A stretch of 64,000 bases of DNA from positions 310,001 through 374,000 of the forward strand of contig JADNRZ010000011.1 in assembly GCA_015501605.1 (NCBI GenBank). The letters are read 5' to 3'. The position numbers were made by a program, and so were the translations under genes. Origin of the DNA: Panaeolus papilionaceus. Lineage: Eukaryota > Basidiomycota > Agaricomycetes > Agaricales. This document shows positions 1-11,763 of this stretch, piece by piece. The notes below the pieces were generated by a model. It was not told the DNA's origin, did no database searches, and worked only from the letters and a program-made list of their open reading frames with translations. Each line of letters starts with the position of its first letter. The first letter of the stretch is position 1.

Positions 1-56
1 ATCTGCGCACAGACAATTGCGTTGCAAGTCGCTTTGGATTTCTTGCCTGCAGCTAA
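1..56 (+). CDS. C-terminal exon of a CVNH lectin (partial, 5' part outside window)
   Basis: Bases 13-56 encode a short last exon ending DNCVASRFGFLACS and TAA, preceded by an AG acceptor at 11-12. It aligns base for base with the last exon of the complete cyanovirin-N homology gene at 1141-1656, including the intron tail before it. In that gene the matching residues are DDCVTNRFGLLSCN. It is therefore the end of an upstream tandem paralogue, whose signal peptide and first CVNH repeat lie outside the window. CVNH proteins are small sugar-binding lectins of fungi and cyanobacteria. The longer open frame starting at base 22 reads this exon in the wrong frame and is not the gene. Confidence 0.75.
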   Translation, partial: LRTDNCVASRFGFLACS

Positions 57-1043
57 GTTTGTGGATGATGTAGATGGCAGAGAGTCCCAAATTGTGAGGG
101 GCACGACTTTACTAGAGTACGAAGTGTATGAAATATGGAGCTACGACCAGATCGAATTCCAAGAGACAATGTCCCGAATGCCTGCTTTCGTTGTCTCCTC
201 ATTCGCCGCTTTGTCCACAGCCTACAGTGACCCGTCTTCCGCTGAGGCCGGGCTTGCACAGCTCTCCTCGTGACATGGGCCACACATTTCAATGAATTAG
301 TTGGCTAAAGATACCCACAAGAGCGGAATAACTCCGGCCTGACAACGCCCTCGAAAATCATAGAATCAATAGACCGTAACGTAGAAGCAAATGCGGATGA
401 CCGGATCGACTTGATCGACAGTGTCACCATTGGCACCCAAGAATAACTGAGAAATGCCTCTCGGCGCTTTGGAGAATTCATACATTCAAAAATTTTGTGA
501 TGGCCGCTAACTGAATCCCTGGTTGAGCCATACTTCTATCAAACTTGACCCTGATATTTCTATGGGCAAGATTATACGTATATGATCTATACTCGAGTAG
601 TAGTCCGAATGGTTCAACAAAAGAATAGCAGATGAGATCGTCCCATCTGTGTATAATCTGCGACTCCCGAGGCGACCGCCCAAGAATCTTTCGCCAAGCA
701 GCCCCAATTCACCCAAAATAGACTCATCTATATAGGAGGATTCTTAGTATCACAATGAGCGCTCATCAAGGTATTTACTAGCTTTTCTGATCGGCGCCTC
801 GGAGAATTTACTTGAGCGTCGGATACATACTTGAATTATTCATTTCAAAGCATCGATGCGAAGACTCAAAATAACGACCTCTATTTCAAGCTTAATTTAT
901 TACAGCCCTATTACGCTGGAGGCATTTCAACGGAATGGCGTAATATCGGGGCCTTGTGATCTTCGTATGATTTCATGCCGTTCCTAAAGCTCAAGATATC
1001 GACGTCACTGGAAGTTTTTCCGTTCATGCTCCTGAGGTTACCG
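57..1043. other. intergenic, no gene seen
   Basis: Spacer between the two CVNH copies. Only short open frames without recognisable motifs occur on either strand. Weak similarity continues for a few tens of bases past the stop codons of the two copies, as expected for the 3' flank of a tandem duplication. Confidence 0.5.
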
Positions 1044-1051
1044 TATAAAAG
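1044..1051 (+). promoter_or_regulatory. TATA box of the CVNH gene
   Basis: TATAAAAG lies 90 bp upstream of the chosen ATG at 1141, a normal spacing for a fungal gene with a short 5' UTR. The in-frame ATG at 1057 is only a few bases past this box, which also argues for the later start. Confidence 0.5.
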
Positions 1052-1140
1052 GTTATATGGCTGGTGTACAAGGAGAGTCGGGATCTCGTCCTATTAACCT
1101 GTATCCAAGTCGAATTCTATCAATCTATCCAGGACTCAAT

Positions 1141-1656
1141 ATGCAGCTCTTCAGCACTCTCGCTATAATAGCCACTATGACAGCCAACGTCTTTCTCTGC
1201 GCTAGTGCCGGGGGGTTCTCTGGAACGTGTAGCAACATTCAACTCTCTCAAGATCCCTTCTTGAGTGCACACTGTGGAGATGGCCACGGTGGATATACCA
1301 ACAGTGCCCTTGACTTGAATGCTTGCATTGGTTTTTTCAATTATTCCCAGACTGGTCAAATGGGTCTTACGTGCCAACCCAAGTGAGTAGCCTTAGTAAT
1401 CCATCAAAACGCCTACTGACCAACGTCTGCACTATTACTCCTTTACACAGCGGAAACTATGCTGCGTCCGGATGTTCCAATTGCCATCTCAGTGGAACTG
1501 TCATGACGTGCGACACTACTTGCATACTCCAATTTCCAGGTTCAATCAACCTCGGTCAGGGACTTCTCGTATTTCAATTGAACATATTCATTAATGAAGT
1601 ATCTGCTCACAGACGATTGCGTTACAAATCGCTTTGGACTGCTTTCCTGCAATTAA
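1141..1656 (+). CDS. secreted cyanovirin-N homology (CVNH) lectin
   Basis: Three exons, 1141-1382, 1451-1554 and 1613-1656, join in frame to 129 aa. The ATG at 1141 gives a hydrophobic signal peptide (MQLFSTLAIIATMTANVFLCASA) directly before the mature start GGFSGTC. The mature protein shows the two-repeat CVNH pattern: FSGTCSNIQL and LDLNACIG in the first half, then GNYAASGCSNCHLSGTVMTC and SINLDDCVTNRFGLLSCN in the second. It has more cysteines than minimal CVNH proteins, in keeping with a secreted disulfide-bonded form. Family members bind mannose-rich glycans; a role in defence or cell recognition is inference. A tandem paralogue ends at base 56. The first repeat has FFNYSQTG where the family often has N-N-x-G, so sugar specificity may differ. 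Confidence 0.8.
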
Positions 1657-3878
1657 TGTTACTGATGATGCAACCTGGACGGCGAGGCCCCCGATCTCGT
1701 TATGGGTGGATGGTGTTCTACGTATATGGGCACAATCCGGCTGACCATAAAGTGTATTAAATGTAGCTATCCCGTCAAAAAATCCCTCCAAGTTAGCACA
1801 AATTATGATGAATGCGTGTACCTTCGATTGAATGAGCGCCTGTGGTGGCATGAGCTGTTCCTACGATATCCACCAGGCAATCGACCAAATCTGACTCGCG
1901 ATCAATCCCAATTTGCGTCCAAAGGGAGCCCACAGAGCAAACCTATAAGGTAGGTCCGATTATATCTATACGTCTTAAACTTCGAATTGAAAATTCGACA
2001 TGATATCTATCCCATATTTGAACTTATTCTGCTACACACACAAATATTCATAACGTCAGGAATTGGTCTATTCAAAACGCGCATCTGGACAGATGCACGT
2101 TAACACCATCATGAAGAGGCTCACAAGTACGAAGTACTAGGAACCAATGGTCTTACGCTATATTCAAGGCGTTTGGGTGATAACTGGAATGCACTGGCTC
2201 CAATCTGTTCAGATGTCAGAGACGTCTCGAATTCGGGCCCAACGTTCGAAGCTAGCTTACACTGATTGACATAGTGACAGACAGCACTGGACCGGAGAAA
2301 TAAGACAGGATTTAAGTAATTCGCCTATCATTTATTACGCACCCTGGTACACATTCCTTTGCAGTAGCCCAGGCTCCCTCGCCACCTGCAAGTTTACGTG
2401 GATAAGTCACCAATGCGACGGGGAATGTCTTAAGAATAGAACTTACAAAAGCTGTATAATGGTGCCAAAGGCGATGTCGTTGGATCATCCCTCCTGAATC
2501 CAAGAGGGATATGACTCGAATCGTAAAATGTTCGATAAAATGACAAATAGCCATAAGTGCTCACGCTTCAATGGTACGACTGGGAGCTCGCAAAGTCGTC
2601 GTCGGAGCCGGCAATAAGCACTGGGACCAAACTTTCGTCAAAAGTTGAGACACCATCCCAGGCGACGATACTGTGTTTCTGACTTACATTCATTTAACAC
2701 GACACAGACAGCCCTGTTAGGTGCCCAAAAGTGGTCGTTTAGTAATTTCTGCGTCTCTGACTCTCTGTGTAATGGCGACGACCCACCCTTCTACACATTC
2801 GGTAGGCCCGGTCCAGGCTTTCCCTCCACCTGTACGTTGTAGTTTAGTACACCATATCGCTATCTTGAAATTTGAAATACCCACACAATGAATACAGCGG
2901 TTGCTGCCCGAATGCCACAGTAACTAGGGTTGAGGCAAAGAGCATAGATGTGAAGGTAAGGCGTGCCATATGTGTTCGGTTTGATAGAAGGTCCTACGAT
3001 ATAATACACATGAGCATCGTCAGGAAGGTCACCTTTATATACTCCGTGGATCGATATACCGACTAGTCACGCGTCAATTGACATGCTAATTACAAAATAC
3101 TGATAGGTACGCAGAATGGCTATTTGTGCTCTTCGAAGACTTATTTTGACCGTGTTCCATGACAGGCGGGACATTGGTAAGGTGTCCGTGCTTCTTGTGG
3201 AACATAGACAGTACGTAGAGATGCGATTATCTGCTCATGGATATCGACCAGCTTTGTGTTGAACGGAGAGCGACGGCGTCATAGCATCGATAACAATAGA
3301 ATATAAATAGCGTTCAAGTGTATAAACCAGCCCATGTGCTTCCCGATAAAGTGCCGTTTGTGCGAAGTCAATCCTCGCCATTGAGTGAAGCGACAGAGCG
3401 ACGCAGCCAATGCTCGTACTTTGTTATCAAAAGCGAACAGATGATTCGAGGCTGTGCTGTTATCGATATAGTGCCCTTTATCGTACATCACCTGCTCGAT
3501 TACCCATCCTTCATCCCGCTCTGGCTTCATGATGTGGATCCCTTCTTGATTGCCTTCAACTCAGGACAGTGCCTCCCTTAGACTGGCATAGCCTTCCGAG
3601 TCGCATCCTGGTACGGCAGTGATTACAGTGAACATTTGTAGAAGCCGCTCAGGTGTTTCGGTCTTGTTTACTTCAGGGCGTCCTAGCCCTGTGCATTCGA
3701 GCATTTCGAAGTCATAGTTTGGAATGGGTTTCCCAATTTGGCTGAAATCGGCTCAGTCGAGGACTCGAGGCTCATGACAAACATGACCAAGCCCAAGACT
3801 GTTGTTGAGGTCGACACGTCGCGTTGGTTCCTCAAACGTTCCTACCGTCTATCTACGTCGTTCTAACTTGTTTAATAT
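1657..3878. other. intergenic, no gene seen
   Basis: About 2.2 kb between the lectin and the F-box gene. Open frames are short, overlap on both strands and show no family motif. No tRNA, satellite array or clear terminal inverted repeat was found by eye. Confidence 0.45.
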
Positions 3879-5824
3879 ATGCTGGATTCAACATTACTAG
3901 GGATTGCATCAGAACTTCTGGTGGAAATATTGCAGCACTTGGACTATTTGTCACTTTTGAGGTGCCAACAAGTGAGAACAACTTCTTTCAAGTCTTTGAC
4001 TGAATAATCGATAAGGATTATGTACTAACGGATAGTATTCAGACATGCCTCCGTCTGTGCCGCTTGATAAAGCTTGACTCAAAATTGCAATACATTTTAG
4101 AGCTTAACATCTACCGATTGCAGGAGCATAACATCTCTGGGCCATACTCTGAACGGCTTGCTTATTTGCGAAGATATCGCCAGAAGTGGGAGTGCCTTGA
4201 CTTCAGTAAAGCTGTTTCTGTGCCCACAGACCCGACTAGCATGGCGTACGACTTTGCAGAGGGAATTTACTCTCAGTTGATGCAATCGGGTGATGTTGTG
4301 ATCCACCAGATACCGTCGGCCTTGGATCCATCTTTCGTGGTCCAACGTCGGAACATTTTCAGAGATACCAACCGAACTTTTGGCATCCCTGACACCAGCT
4401 CACCAAAGGATTTTGCTGTGGACCCCAGTCAAAACCTGATAATATGGTACGAACGAATAAGCCAGTGAGCATCTTTCCTTGTAAGTTTATGCATCAACTC
4501 AATCAACATAGTGCAAGGGGTGTTCTAGGTCAACTAACCTTCTATTTCCACTGTCTGGACAACATCGGCGTTGTCCATCCAGAGGCCAACCGCTCGACCT
4601 GGGTGACAGACATCGATAAACGAACTATTTCGTCTCTTCGGCATGACACCATTGTGTGGATGGATGCTGAGCTACGCGTCTTCCAGGACTTACTTGCAAT
4701 CCACATCGAGGTTGATTCTTGGCCCCAGGACGACAAACCCGTAGGAATCATTTTAATTTGGAATTGGAAAATAGGGAGGGTGGTATTTGTTAGTATCTAT
4801 ATCCATTTTAAGATGCGACATGCTGAAAGGCGCACAGGACTCAAGGGTCTTCCCACTTGCAAGAAATCCCTCAAAGCACGCGCTGTTAGGCAGAGATATT
4901 CTGCTTGTGACCTCTGTCGAAGATTCAGGGAGTCTTGCTCTTTACGGCTTTCAACCAACGTCCAACCATGGCTACCCTCGACTATTAGCTTTGTTCCGTT
5001 TCCCGCCTCTCCAGGCATGGTGCACGCTTTCTTCAACTCATGTTCAAACACCTCACTGTTGTGAAAATGCGACGGCAGCATTCAAACCTGTGTTCCATGA
5101 AAGTATCATTGGCGTAACCCTTACCTATTTAAAAGAGGCAGCTGTCCTTGAACGCGCCAGCTATAGCCTTTTTGTTCATCTAAGCTCATTGCTGAGCTAC
5201 ATCACTTGTGGTTATGAACGATATGTTTTCTGGGAGGATTGGGGTCCGAAACATACTCGTCTCTTACCCAAAATAACTCCAGGGGTGTGGGTTAAGTGAG
5301 TGATATCGGCACCTGTCCTTGTTGTGTCTTAGCTTTACACTTAAATTTTCTAACGGTAATCCAATAGATTTATGCACGGACAAATGGTCGCAGGGACAAG
5401 GAAGCACATATCTCGATCTCTGGCCATGCTCGACTTTAGTCCCCATCCGAGGGAGGTCGCCGATGATAACCTGGCGACGAGTGAGGCGGAAGCACATCTA
5501 TATCATTTTATATACGACGAAAACGAGACATGGGAACACGGGACGCTGTATGGAGGGTATATTGGTCGCAACGATCCCACTGTTTATAGCCAACTCAATG
5601 GATTCAAGAGTGATGTGACCACAAGCCTGCCGTTCAGGTTTACGGTTCGCAAGCCTCAGGAAGATGTATCAGCACGATGGTTCTTGTTGGATGGAGAGAG
5701 ATTGATTGCGTCTGTGGTAAGAGAATTGTGGACCCTCTTCGTCAGCGTAGAGCGGATTGACTCACCTTATCCCTAGACACAAAATGGAATTGCGCAGGAG
5801 GCCCTACAGACTTTTATCATCTAA
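3879..5824 (+). CDS. F-box domain protein
   Basis: Six exons (3879-3971, 4043-4464, 4512-4782, 4838-5295, 5368-5716, 5777-5824) join in frame to 546 aa. The N terminus is an F-box, with IASELLVEILQHLDYLSLLR in exon 1 and TCLRLCRLIKLDSKLQYILEL at the start of exon 2, the site that binds Skp1 in SCF ubiquitin ligases. The rest matches the large basidiomycete F-box family with a degenerate beta-propeller-like C-terminal half: ILIWNWKIG, then HALLGRDILLVTSVEDSGSL, then WEDWGPKHTR and MHGQMVAGTR. The exon 3/4 junction is the least certain (donor 4780 or 4783). No substrate can be inferred. Such genes are highly expanded in Agaricomycetes. Confidence 0.8.
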
Positions 5825-6757
5825 ATTGCGTATGGCGTTCAAAGAGAATACACGTTCTTTTATTTGAAAGTCGGGGTATGGCTCTAGTTACGAATTCAGT
5901 GTAAACTTAGGTGGAACCTTGACCTTTTCTCCCTCAATCTACAGTTATCATATCATCAACGTATCAACACTATCGACTAATGTACATCTTTTTCTCTCTT
6001 CACCATCTCATCAATGCGACAAAACACCTGCTGACATTAATTTCATCTATTTTTCAGAACGAGAGAAGTTGAAATAGAGCTTCGGTGCACTTATACCACT
6101 ATCAGCAATCAGTTGGATGCCTCCGCTTAGAGTGACATCAATAAACACGACAAGTCAAACTTGGGATCGTCATACCCTCTTCTGCTTAGAAATATCAGAT
6201 GGTGACTCCTCTGGATATCTTCTCTTTGATGATGCTCAGAACGTGTTTTCTACTCTTCTTCGATTTGAAGATGTCCTTCCAGGGTACAAATGGAACCGAC
6301 TCGCCTGACATGTGGTAATATTTGTTTTCTCCCCCTGCTGTTCGCATTCTAGAGCTAAAAAAAATATCGTCCAAAGCTGGGGATGTGTACCCCCGATAAT
6401 CGATGACAACCCGCAGCTTTTCTACAGCCATTTTTAGAGCAAACTCCTCTGGATCATCGCTACTCATGTGTGTTGGAAACCTTCATATTATCGGCCTTTG
6501 ATCACGACTTTAGTAAAATTTCGTCCGCTCTATTTCATTCGTTGAGAAGGTGGTGACGATGCATAAGCTATTTTTGAAGATCAAGGGACAGGCTTCACGC
6601 GTGGATTTGACGTGCTCCCCTCACTTTTCGGAGATCTCCTACAGTTACTGTGTTCGGGAAACGGTAGCATGACTGAGGCTAATTCTCCGTATTGTCCTGG
6701 GTTGCGGACTCATTGATGTGTTTCAATCTCATAGGTTTCTCCCCCTTGCTCCTACAT
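5825..6757. other. intergenic, no convincing gene
   Basis: Contains overlapping short frames on both strands, including a 90-codon minus-strand frame at 6195-6467 without recognisable motif. Nothing can be supported. Confidence 0.4.
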
Positions 6758-7149
6758 CTACGTCGCACTGTGCCCCGCTACCGGCACTTCTTGAGTCTTT
6801 GCCAGCACTGGTCGCAACTGATATACGCTCTCGCTAAATCTCGTCAACGTGTCGCTCTTACAGACCATAACGCCACCGCCTGAATGGGCCATCTCTAATC
6901 CTTTTCTGCATCCAATGAGATAAGTTATACCACACTCTGGAAATGCGGGCAACGTGGCTTGTCCTACAATTGGAGAAGTATCATCCAAATTAAACTGATA
7001 GCCATTACAGTCTCACGCCTTCTTATCAAGGCTAACATACACACAGCATTCTGAGAATGCTCTACCATATTTTTCTCAAGTCTCAGTTCCTGAGTATACA
7101 GCTGGCACGAAATGAAGCAAATAATCAGAATGGAGGGTAAGACACCCAT
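6758..7149 (-). CDS. uncertain small protein with hydrophobic N terminus
   Basis: A possible two-exon minus-strand gene. Exon 1 begins at 7149 with a signal-like stretch (MGVLPSILIICFISCQLYT). A GTGTGT donor and a CAG acceptor join it in frame to FNLDDTSPIVGQATLPAFPE. The phrase FNLDDTSP resembles a motif common in basidiomycete membrane proteins with a signal peptide and one transmembrane segment, but the expected glycine/tyrosine-rich beta domain and the transmembrane segment do not follow. It may be a fragment of such a gene or chance. The true 3' end is unknown. Confidence 0.2.
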
Positions 7150-7514
7150 TTTCTTAGACTCTTACTCTGTTATCTCCCACCTGGGAAACTAAAGAAATCG
7201 ACCTAATAAAATTCGCGAATTTACCAAGAGCCTATTGGAAATTGAACGACGATGCAGGTTTTGACTTTTCCTTCGTGTGTTGACTATGTTTGGAGGCATA
7301 ACACTCAGGGTTGCAATGTGACGCGGATGCTTCTTTCTCTCATTCAACAGCCATCACTCATTCTTCATCATATCGTCGTGGCGAACTTTTGAGCCATACT
7401 TAGCACAAAATAGCGAACAGATTCTGAATAGATCATCGCACAATCGCCGCGCGTAATATCAAGCAGGCTACTCGAGTAACAAGTGCCGAGTCGAAATAGG
7501 ATGAGTTGGCGTGA

Positions 7515-7847
7515 CGAAACTCATGTGTATCGCAGCCTAATCAGGCTCCTTCCGTTGGAGCTCCTACTTGGGCAGATAATGTTTTTCCTTGTGTTTGGGT
7601 CGCCTTCCTTTTTATATCTTCAATCTTTGACACATTCCAACATCTTCGCCTCATCGTTATCCTGGCGGCTCTGAACTTCATTCGCCGACGTCTTCCGTCA
7701 CGGCGAGACCGGAATAACATAAAGGCTAGCGCTGCGCCGAGAGAAACACCCCCGGACCCCACACCAATTGCTGTACCTTCCCCGCAAATCGCCATCGATC
7801 ACGCCGTGTCTAGGAGTTCCGCACTGGAGGAGCTAAATAGCAGGTAA
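7515..7847 (+). CDS. uncertain 3' exon, membrane-type protein end
   Basis: An open frame from 7515 to a TAA at 7845-7847 encodes a tryptophan- and phenylalanine-rich hydrophobic segment (FPCVWVAFLFISSIF), a basic stretch (FIRRRLPSRRDR) and a proline-rich tail ending SALEELNSR. It has no in-frame ATG near its beginning, so if real it is the last exon of a gene with upstream exons I cannot place. The composition looks more like coding sequence than the overlapping minus-strand frame. It is only 68 bp before the next gene's ATG. No family is recognised. Confidence 0.25.
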   Translation, partial: RNSCVSQPNQAPSVGAPTWADNVFPCVWVAFLFISSIFDTFQHLRLIVILAALNFIRRRLPSRRDRNNIKASAAPRETPPDPTPIAVPSPQIAIDHAVSRSSALEELNSR

Positions 7848-7914
7848 GCTATACCTACTTTCTTTACAGCTCATTCCTCCCAATCCCGCTCTGCTCATCC
7901 CCCGTCGTTCGCCC

Positions 7915-10858
7915 ATGCTCAACAGTCAGACTAAGATGGCCGATGTGGCGGCGAAGAATGCCCCTACAAAGGCTGTGTCCAAGACCATGGCTCTTCAAGA
8001 CAAGCTGCCCAACCTACCCATCCCATCTCTCGAGGACACCTGCAAAAGATACCTAAGGGCCCTGGAAGCTCTACAGGATGAGAAGGAACATGCCGCCACT
8101 AAAGCCGCAGTGGAGGAGTTCCTGGCGAATGACGGACCCAAACTCCATCAAGCCTTGTTGGAGTATGCCCGTAATCGTGACAGGTTAGCCATTCTTTTCT
8201 CATCTTATTCGACGCTTTAGACGAGCCGACACTGATAACGCTTCTCAAAGCTATATCGAGGAGTTCTGGTATGAGTCATATCTATCGCACAGCGACCCTG
8301 TTGTCCTCGCTTTGAATCCCTTCTTCGTACTCGAGTGAGTTCTTAATTTCCATACATTATCTCATTGTTTTCTCAACTCAAGCTTGGCAGGAATGACCCC
8401 ACACCGGATCGTGGAACTCAACTCCCTCGAGCAGCTTCTCTCATCATCTCTTCTCTGGGTTTCATTCATGACTTGCGCGCTGGTCTACTGGAGCCTGATA
8501 CTGTTCGTGGGACACCGCTGTGCATGGACCAATACTCCCGCCTCTTTGGAACATCTCGGATTCCAACAGAGGTAGGCCGATTTTTTCATATACTTCGACT
8601 TACCCGGTGCTCATGTGATTTTCCCTACTCTAAGCGAGGTTGCAGAATGGAGGTACATTCCCTATCACGACACATCGTTGTTCTTCGACGGGGTCAATTC
8701 TGTATGCATTCAACCTTATCTAGCTTGGAATGTTGACTGATCCCGTCTCCACAACATCCAGATTGGTTTGATGTCTTGGACGAAGACAATCTCCCTCTTC
8801 TGACGGAAAGAGAAATTCAACGCAATCTTCAGGCCATCATCAATGATGCTGACGGTATCCCGAGTTCTGAGGTGTGCATTTCTCCTTCAATTCTTGCGGT
8901 CATCTTTTCATGGAATGTTTTCTAGGTCGCCAGAGGCTCCATCGGTGTACTCTCGACGGAAAACCGCAAGATCTGGTCTGGTTTAAGGCAAATGCTCTCG
9001 ACAGACAAACACAATCACTCCTGCCTTGAGATTGTCGACAACGCCCTGTTCATCGTCTGTCTGGATGACACTTCACCGCAGAACCTTGCCGATCTTTGTC
9101 ACAACTTCCTTTGTGGTACCTACGAACTTGAGGGCGGCGAGCAAGTTGGCACCTGCACCAATCGCTGGTATGATAAGGTTAGTACAATCTACGCACATCC
9201 CTTTTCAGATTTTGTGTTGACGGCCTGTATATTCTACAGCTTCAAATTATCGTTTGTGCTGATGGTGCAGCCGGTATCAATTTCGAGCACACTGGTGTTG
9301 ATGGTCACACGGTGCTGAGGTATGTTGATTTGTTTCCTGCCATTCCAGGCGGTGGTTGACCTGTATCTTCGTAGGTTTGCCGCCGATATCTTCACTGAGG
9401 GCTTGATGCTCCTTGCTCGTTCTATCAACCCATCGGCACCAACACTGTTCCATGCCAAATTATCCCCTCATGCGAGGTCTTACAAGCTCCCCCGTGGTGC
9501 GCAGCCCAGTATGTTCATCGTTTCAGTTACTCGAGGACGCTTACTAACTATTGTCTTCAATCAGGCCCAAAAACTGAAAAAATCGATACCACACCCAAGA
9601 AGTTGGAATGGAATCTCACCCCAGAACTGCGTGCAGGAGTTCGCTTTGCAGAGACACGTATCAGTGACCTTATCTGTCAAAACGACTGCCAGGCTCTAGA
9701 GTTCAAGGGCTATGGGAAGAATTTCATCACGAGCCACGGATTCAGTCCAGATGCCTTTGTTCAAATGGCTTTCCAGGCTGCCTATTATGGTCTCTATGGG
9801 CGGATCGAGTGCACATACGAGCCGGCTATGACCAAATCCTTCCTTCATGGACGCACTGAAGCTATTCGCACTGTGCAACCTGAGAGTGTCAACTTCACAA
9901 AGGTCTGTCCGCCACGTAGCCTGGAACTGAAAGATAGAATTTATCGTTGACTTGCTCTTTTGTTCGTTTGATAGGTGTTCTATTCTGATGCGACGCCTTC
10001 TCAGAAAGTCGCTGCACTCAAAAACGCGTGTGATAGACATTCCAAACTCACTCGTGAGTGTAGTCAGGGCATGGGACAGGATCGGTATGTCATGCAATAC
10101 CCTTTTGTCGTGGCGACATGTCTCTAACTTCTGACATGGGATAGCCACCTCTATGCGATGTATTGTCTCGCTCAACGGCAATTGCGCAACAAGTTTAATT
10201 CCGAACCAAACGGTATCATCTCATCCCCTCCTTCCCCTCCCCCAGAACCCACTCAGCGCATAAGCAAATTACCATCCATCTTCAGCGATCCTGGCTACGC
10301 TACCCTGGGCACCTCCATCTTGTCCACCTCCAACTGTGGTAATCCCGCCTTGCGCCTTTTCGGCTTTGGGCCCGTTGCTGCCGACGGCTATGGCATCGGT
10401 TATATTATCAAGGACGACGGCATCTCTGTGTAAGTTACAGTAATTTTGCCCTCATACCTTCCCTGACATCTTGAACCAGCTGCGCTTCTTCTAAGCACCT
10501 TCAAACCCGCCGATTCCTGGACACCCTAAAGGGATACCTCCTGGACATACAACGTGTTCTTGTCCAGCTTCATCGTTCAGCCAATGAACGGCCCGCTCCC
10601 TTCGTCGATCACCTTGGCATTCTTCGGGATTCCAAGACTGGACGACCAATCCATGGCGCCTCCGATAGCAGCGAGGAAGATGAAGATGTCAGCATGCCTG
10701 GTTATTCATTCTTTGATAGTGGAGAAGTCGCGAAATTGGGCAGAAAGAAGAAATCACCCTTTGCCGATATTGGTAAGTCGACGACGATCTCATCGCTCTT
10801 TTGATACTTATTGCGTCACCCTTCTACAGGCAAAGTTATACCCTTCCCTGAATACTGA
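7915..10858 (+). CDS. carnitine O-acetyltransferase (cytosolic type)
   Basis: At least twelve exons. The first three are 7915-8183, 8251-8334 and 8391-8571; the last ends at 10858. The N terminus carries the carnitine/choline acyltransferase signature (LPNLPIPSLEDTCKRYL), followed by YIEEFWYESYL, DPVVLALNPFFVLE and RAASLIISSLGFIHDLRAG. The catalytic histidine lies in FEHTGVDGHTVLR. ALEFKGYGKNFI, RTEAIRTV and GFGPVAADGYGIGY mark the substrate-binding half. The enzyme moves acetyl groups between CoA and carnitine, allowing acetyl units to cross organelle membranes. The C terminus (GYSFFDSG ... IGKVIPFPEY) resembles the YAT1/FacC-type enzymes and ends without a peroxisomal targeting tripeptide, so a cytosolic role is likely. 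A second in-frame ATG at 7936 (MADVAAKN) is an alternative start. Confidence 0.92.
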
Positions 10859-11763
10859 GATCATCATTTGCTTATGTTTTCGGATGCTATCATTCCATCG
10901 CTTTTCCCCTTGTCACCTTTTTATTTTGCCTTTGTTGCGACGCGTTTTAGATGATCGCTCTCCTTGCTTTTCTAGCTTTAACGTCTTATGGAATGTTCCA
11001 CGTCATGATGGCATTCATAGAATGTCTCCCTTCAGGCTGTTTCATTTGTTTATTACACTTACTGTATTTTCTCGAGCGCTTCGATCATCTGCTTGTTTTA
11101 TCCCGTCCGGTATCCAATGTAGACGTATGTATAACCCTGTCATGTAACAACAGTCTCTCGAATATTGATTCATCAATAACTTGCTCGCTACCGTGTATAT
11201 GCCCCTGTGTATGGCCGAAACACGTGGAGACGATGCACGAGGCGTAACAAGCCCCCAGCGCCTGTTTATGGGAAGGGTCTTGCCGAACTCGTGTTTGCTG
11301 TTTAATGCTCCCCACCGAGGTTCGCAAGACCCCAACCAACACGCACATCTGGGGAAGACCCCCATCGGTCATCGTCATACTTCTAATGAGCACCAATGGG
11401 TAATAAAGATGCAGTGCCGAACCTTCAAGCCGTGATCCATGTCAACACAAGGCAGCAAAACTCATCGATGTGCTAAAAAACGATAGAGACCCTGGCGTCT
11501 GACGTTTCAAATGGTATTTAAACGTTTCATCAGGAGAATGCATGATTCTCGAATGGAACAAAGTGCCTCGATGGTTCAGGCTAAATCGGGATATCTGGCA
11601 TTGATGCTAGACAGAGAAATGTCACCAGGAAGCCTTGAGGCGTTCCTCATGCAAAGAACGTGGTGAGCATGAGTAGTACAAAAGCGTAGTTGGGTATTTG
11701 GACATCTCTAGCTTTTTCTGACCACCATCAACCAACTTCACGCTACCTTGCAGCATATCCTCC
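10859..11763. other. intergenic, no gene seen
   Basis: The downstream region of the carnitine acetyltransferase gene starts with a T/C-rich 3' UTR-like stretch. Several overlapping frames near 11042-11435 occupy all phases of both strands and show no family motif. Confidence 0.4.

Noticed and set aside
22..273. 83-codon plus-strand frame at the window start
   Set aside because: It reads the last CVNH exon in the wrong frame; the comparison with 1613-1656 shows the true frame stops at base 56.
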